From Candidatus Atribacter fermentans (GTDB lineage Bacteria; Atribacterota; Atribacteria; Atribacterales; Atribacteraceae), in assembly GCA_012517485.1 (NCBI GenBank), contig JAAYUT010000415.1, positions 1-6,445 of the forward strand: a stretch of DNA of 6,445 nt. Direction: 5' to 3'. This document shows, piece by piece, positions 5,934-6,445 of this stretch. The stretch's first letter is position 1. Each line of letters opens with the position of its first letter. A program made the translations under genes and the position numbers. The notes beneath the pieces are model-generated. The model worked only from the letters and a program-made list of their open reading frames with translations. It made no database searches and was not told where the DNA came from.

Positions 5934-5943
5934 TAAGGTGGTG
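5934..5943 (+). promoter_or_regulatory. Strong ribosome binding site before an ATT codon of the UroD-like gene
   Basis: TAAGGTGGTG matches nine of ten positions of the ideal TAAGGAGGTG. It is followed by five T residues and an in-frame ATT at 5949-5951, standard spacing for initiation. The first conventional start, ATG at 5967, is 23 bases from the site and has no Shine-Dalgarno sequence of its own. Confidence 0.6.
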
Positions 5944-5966
5944 TTTTTATTTCAATCCCATTCCCA

Positions 5967-6445
5967 ATGCAAAGATTTGGTAAAGTCGGTTTGGCCTTTG
6001 GCTTTTCAGCAAAAGTAATTCATGATCTTTTAGGAGTTAACTTTGACCAATCTTATTATTTTGATATTAATCATCGAGTTGTGACAAACCTCGAGATCGA
6101 CCGACAAATCTATGACTTGTACCATGAAATTGGAATCGGATTCAAAAACCCTTTTCCGCGGTTAACCATAGAACCTTTTGGTCATCGATTTATCCCTGCG
6201 ATGTATGGGTGCAAATGTTATTATTCAAAGGATGGTGAACCCTGGGGAGAAGTCAATCCACTCTCTGAAGAAGAAATTTATTCTTTAAAACCCTGGACAT
6301 TCGCACGCTTAGAAAAATCTGAACCCGTCCAGAAGGTGTTATCACAATACAACTTCCTCATCCAACATTATTCTTTTCCAGAAGAAAGACTATTCGGGGA
6401 ATTTAATCCCCATTATCGCGTCTGGAGTAGCTTACAAAATTTAGG
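5967..6445 (+). CDS. Uroporphyrinogen decarboxylase/MtaA-like protein, N-terminal part (runs off right edge)
   Basis: An open frame of 159 complete codons from the ATG at 5967 with no stop before the right edge; in-frame sequence extends back to a TAA at 5934-5936, and the real start may be ATT at 5949. The protein begins MQRFGKVGLAFGFSAKVIHD and contains YFDINHRVVTNLEIDRQIYD, IEPFGHRFIPAMYGCKCYY, PLSEEEIYSLKPWTFARLEK and, at the edge, SSLQNL. The order (an N-terminal helix, LSEEEI...LKPW, then a QNLG-like turn) recalls divergent members of the UroD superfamily, which also contains corrinoid methyltransferases such as MtaA. These are often found in anaerobes beside small-molecule catabolic genes. 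I recognise it by overall resemblance rather than by catalytic residues, which would lie mainly to the right. CGC and CKC pairs near 81-84 are noted as possible metal ligands only. It is transcribed away from the transporter operon. Confidence 0.55.
   Translation, partial: MQRFGKVGLAFGFSAKVIHDLLGVNFDQSYYFDINHRVVTNLEIDRQIYDLYHEIGIGFKNPFPRLTIEPFGHRFIPAMYGCKCYYSKDGEPWGEVNPLSEEEIYSLKPWTFARLEKSEPVQKVLSQYNFLIQHYSFPEERLFGEFNPHYRVWSSLQNL

Noticed and set aside
1..6445. CRISPR arrays, tRNA or rRNA genes, insertion sequences, toxin-antitoxin pairs.
   Set aside because: No regularly spaced repeats, no tRNA-like cloverleaf, no transposase motif and no small paired genes were seen on either strand.

Overview
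The window is A+T-rich DNA (roughly two thirds A+T by eye) carrying a compact bacterial catabolic/uptake locus. Almost everything reads leftward on the minus strand. In transcription order this unit holds a TIM-barrel amidohydrolase (5344-4541), a family 1 ABC substrate-binding protein (4501-3158), a MalF-type permease (3078-2212), a MalG-type permease (2215-1391), a LacI-family repressor (1374-337), and the N-terminus of an M24/creatinase-like peptidase that runs off the left edge (171-1). Gaps are short up to the repressor (39, 79, overlap of 4, 16 bases); the peptidase follows after 165 bases. On the right, a divergent plus-strand gene begins near 5949/5967 and runs off the right edge. Its product resembles the uroporphyrinogen decarboxylase/MtaA-type (UroD) family.

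The organism cannot be named from sequence alone. The binding protein has a plain signal peptide with no lipobox cysteine, which suggests a free periplasmic protein and so a diderm. Low GC, strong Shine-Dalgarno sites and this mixture of genes would fit Atribacterota or a similar anaerobic lineage; this is a low-confidence inference.

Control region (5345-5966, no intact gene). A near-consensus promoter faces left (TTGACA 5609-5614, 18-base spacer, TATTAT 5585-5590). It is overlapped by a perfect 20-bp palindrome with a central CG (5569-5588), the form expected of a LacI-family operator. As the operon encodes its own LacI-type repressor, the simplest model is substrate-relieved autorepression. 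The predicted transcript has a leader of about 234 bases. To the right lie a REP-like repeat (about 5682-5720), a 17-codon relic of the C-terminus of a second MalG-type permease (5728-5781), and a likely promoter for the plus-strand gene whose -10 sits inside a separate interrupted dyad (5892-5921).

How the genes may work together: the binding protein and two permeases import a small, probably sugar-like, solute. No ATPase is encoded here, so one must come from elsewhere. The amidohydrolase, the M24-family protein and perhaps the divergent UroD-like protein would process the solute or its products. The substrate is unknown. The points most worth a second look are two genes whose strong Shine-Dalgarno sites sit ideally before AUU rather than a standard start codon, the permease relic, the intercistronic hairpin after the binding-protein gene, and the unusual enzyme set.
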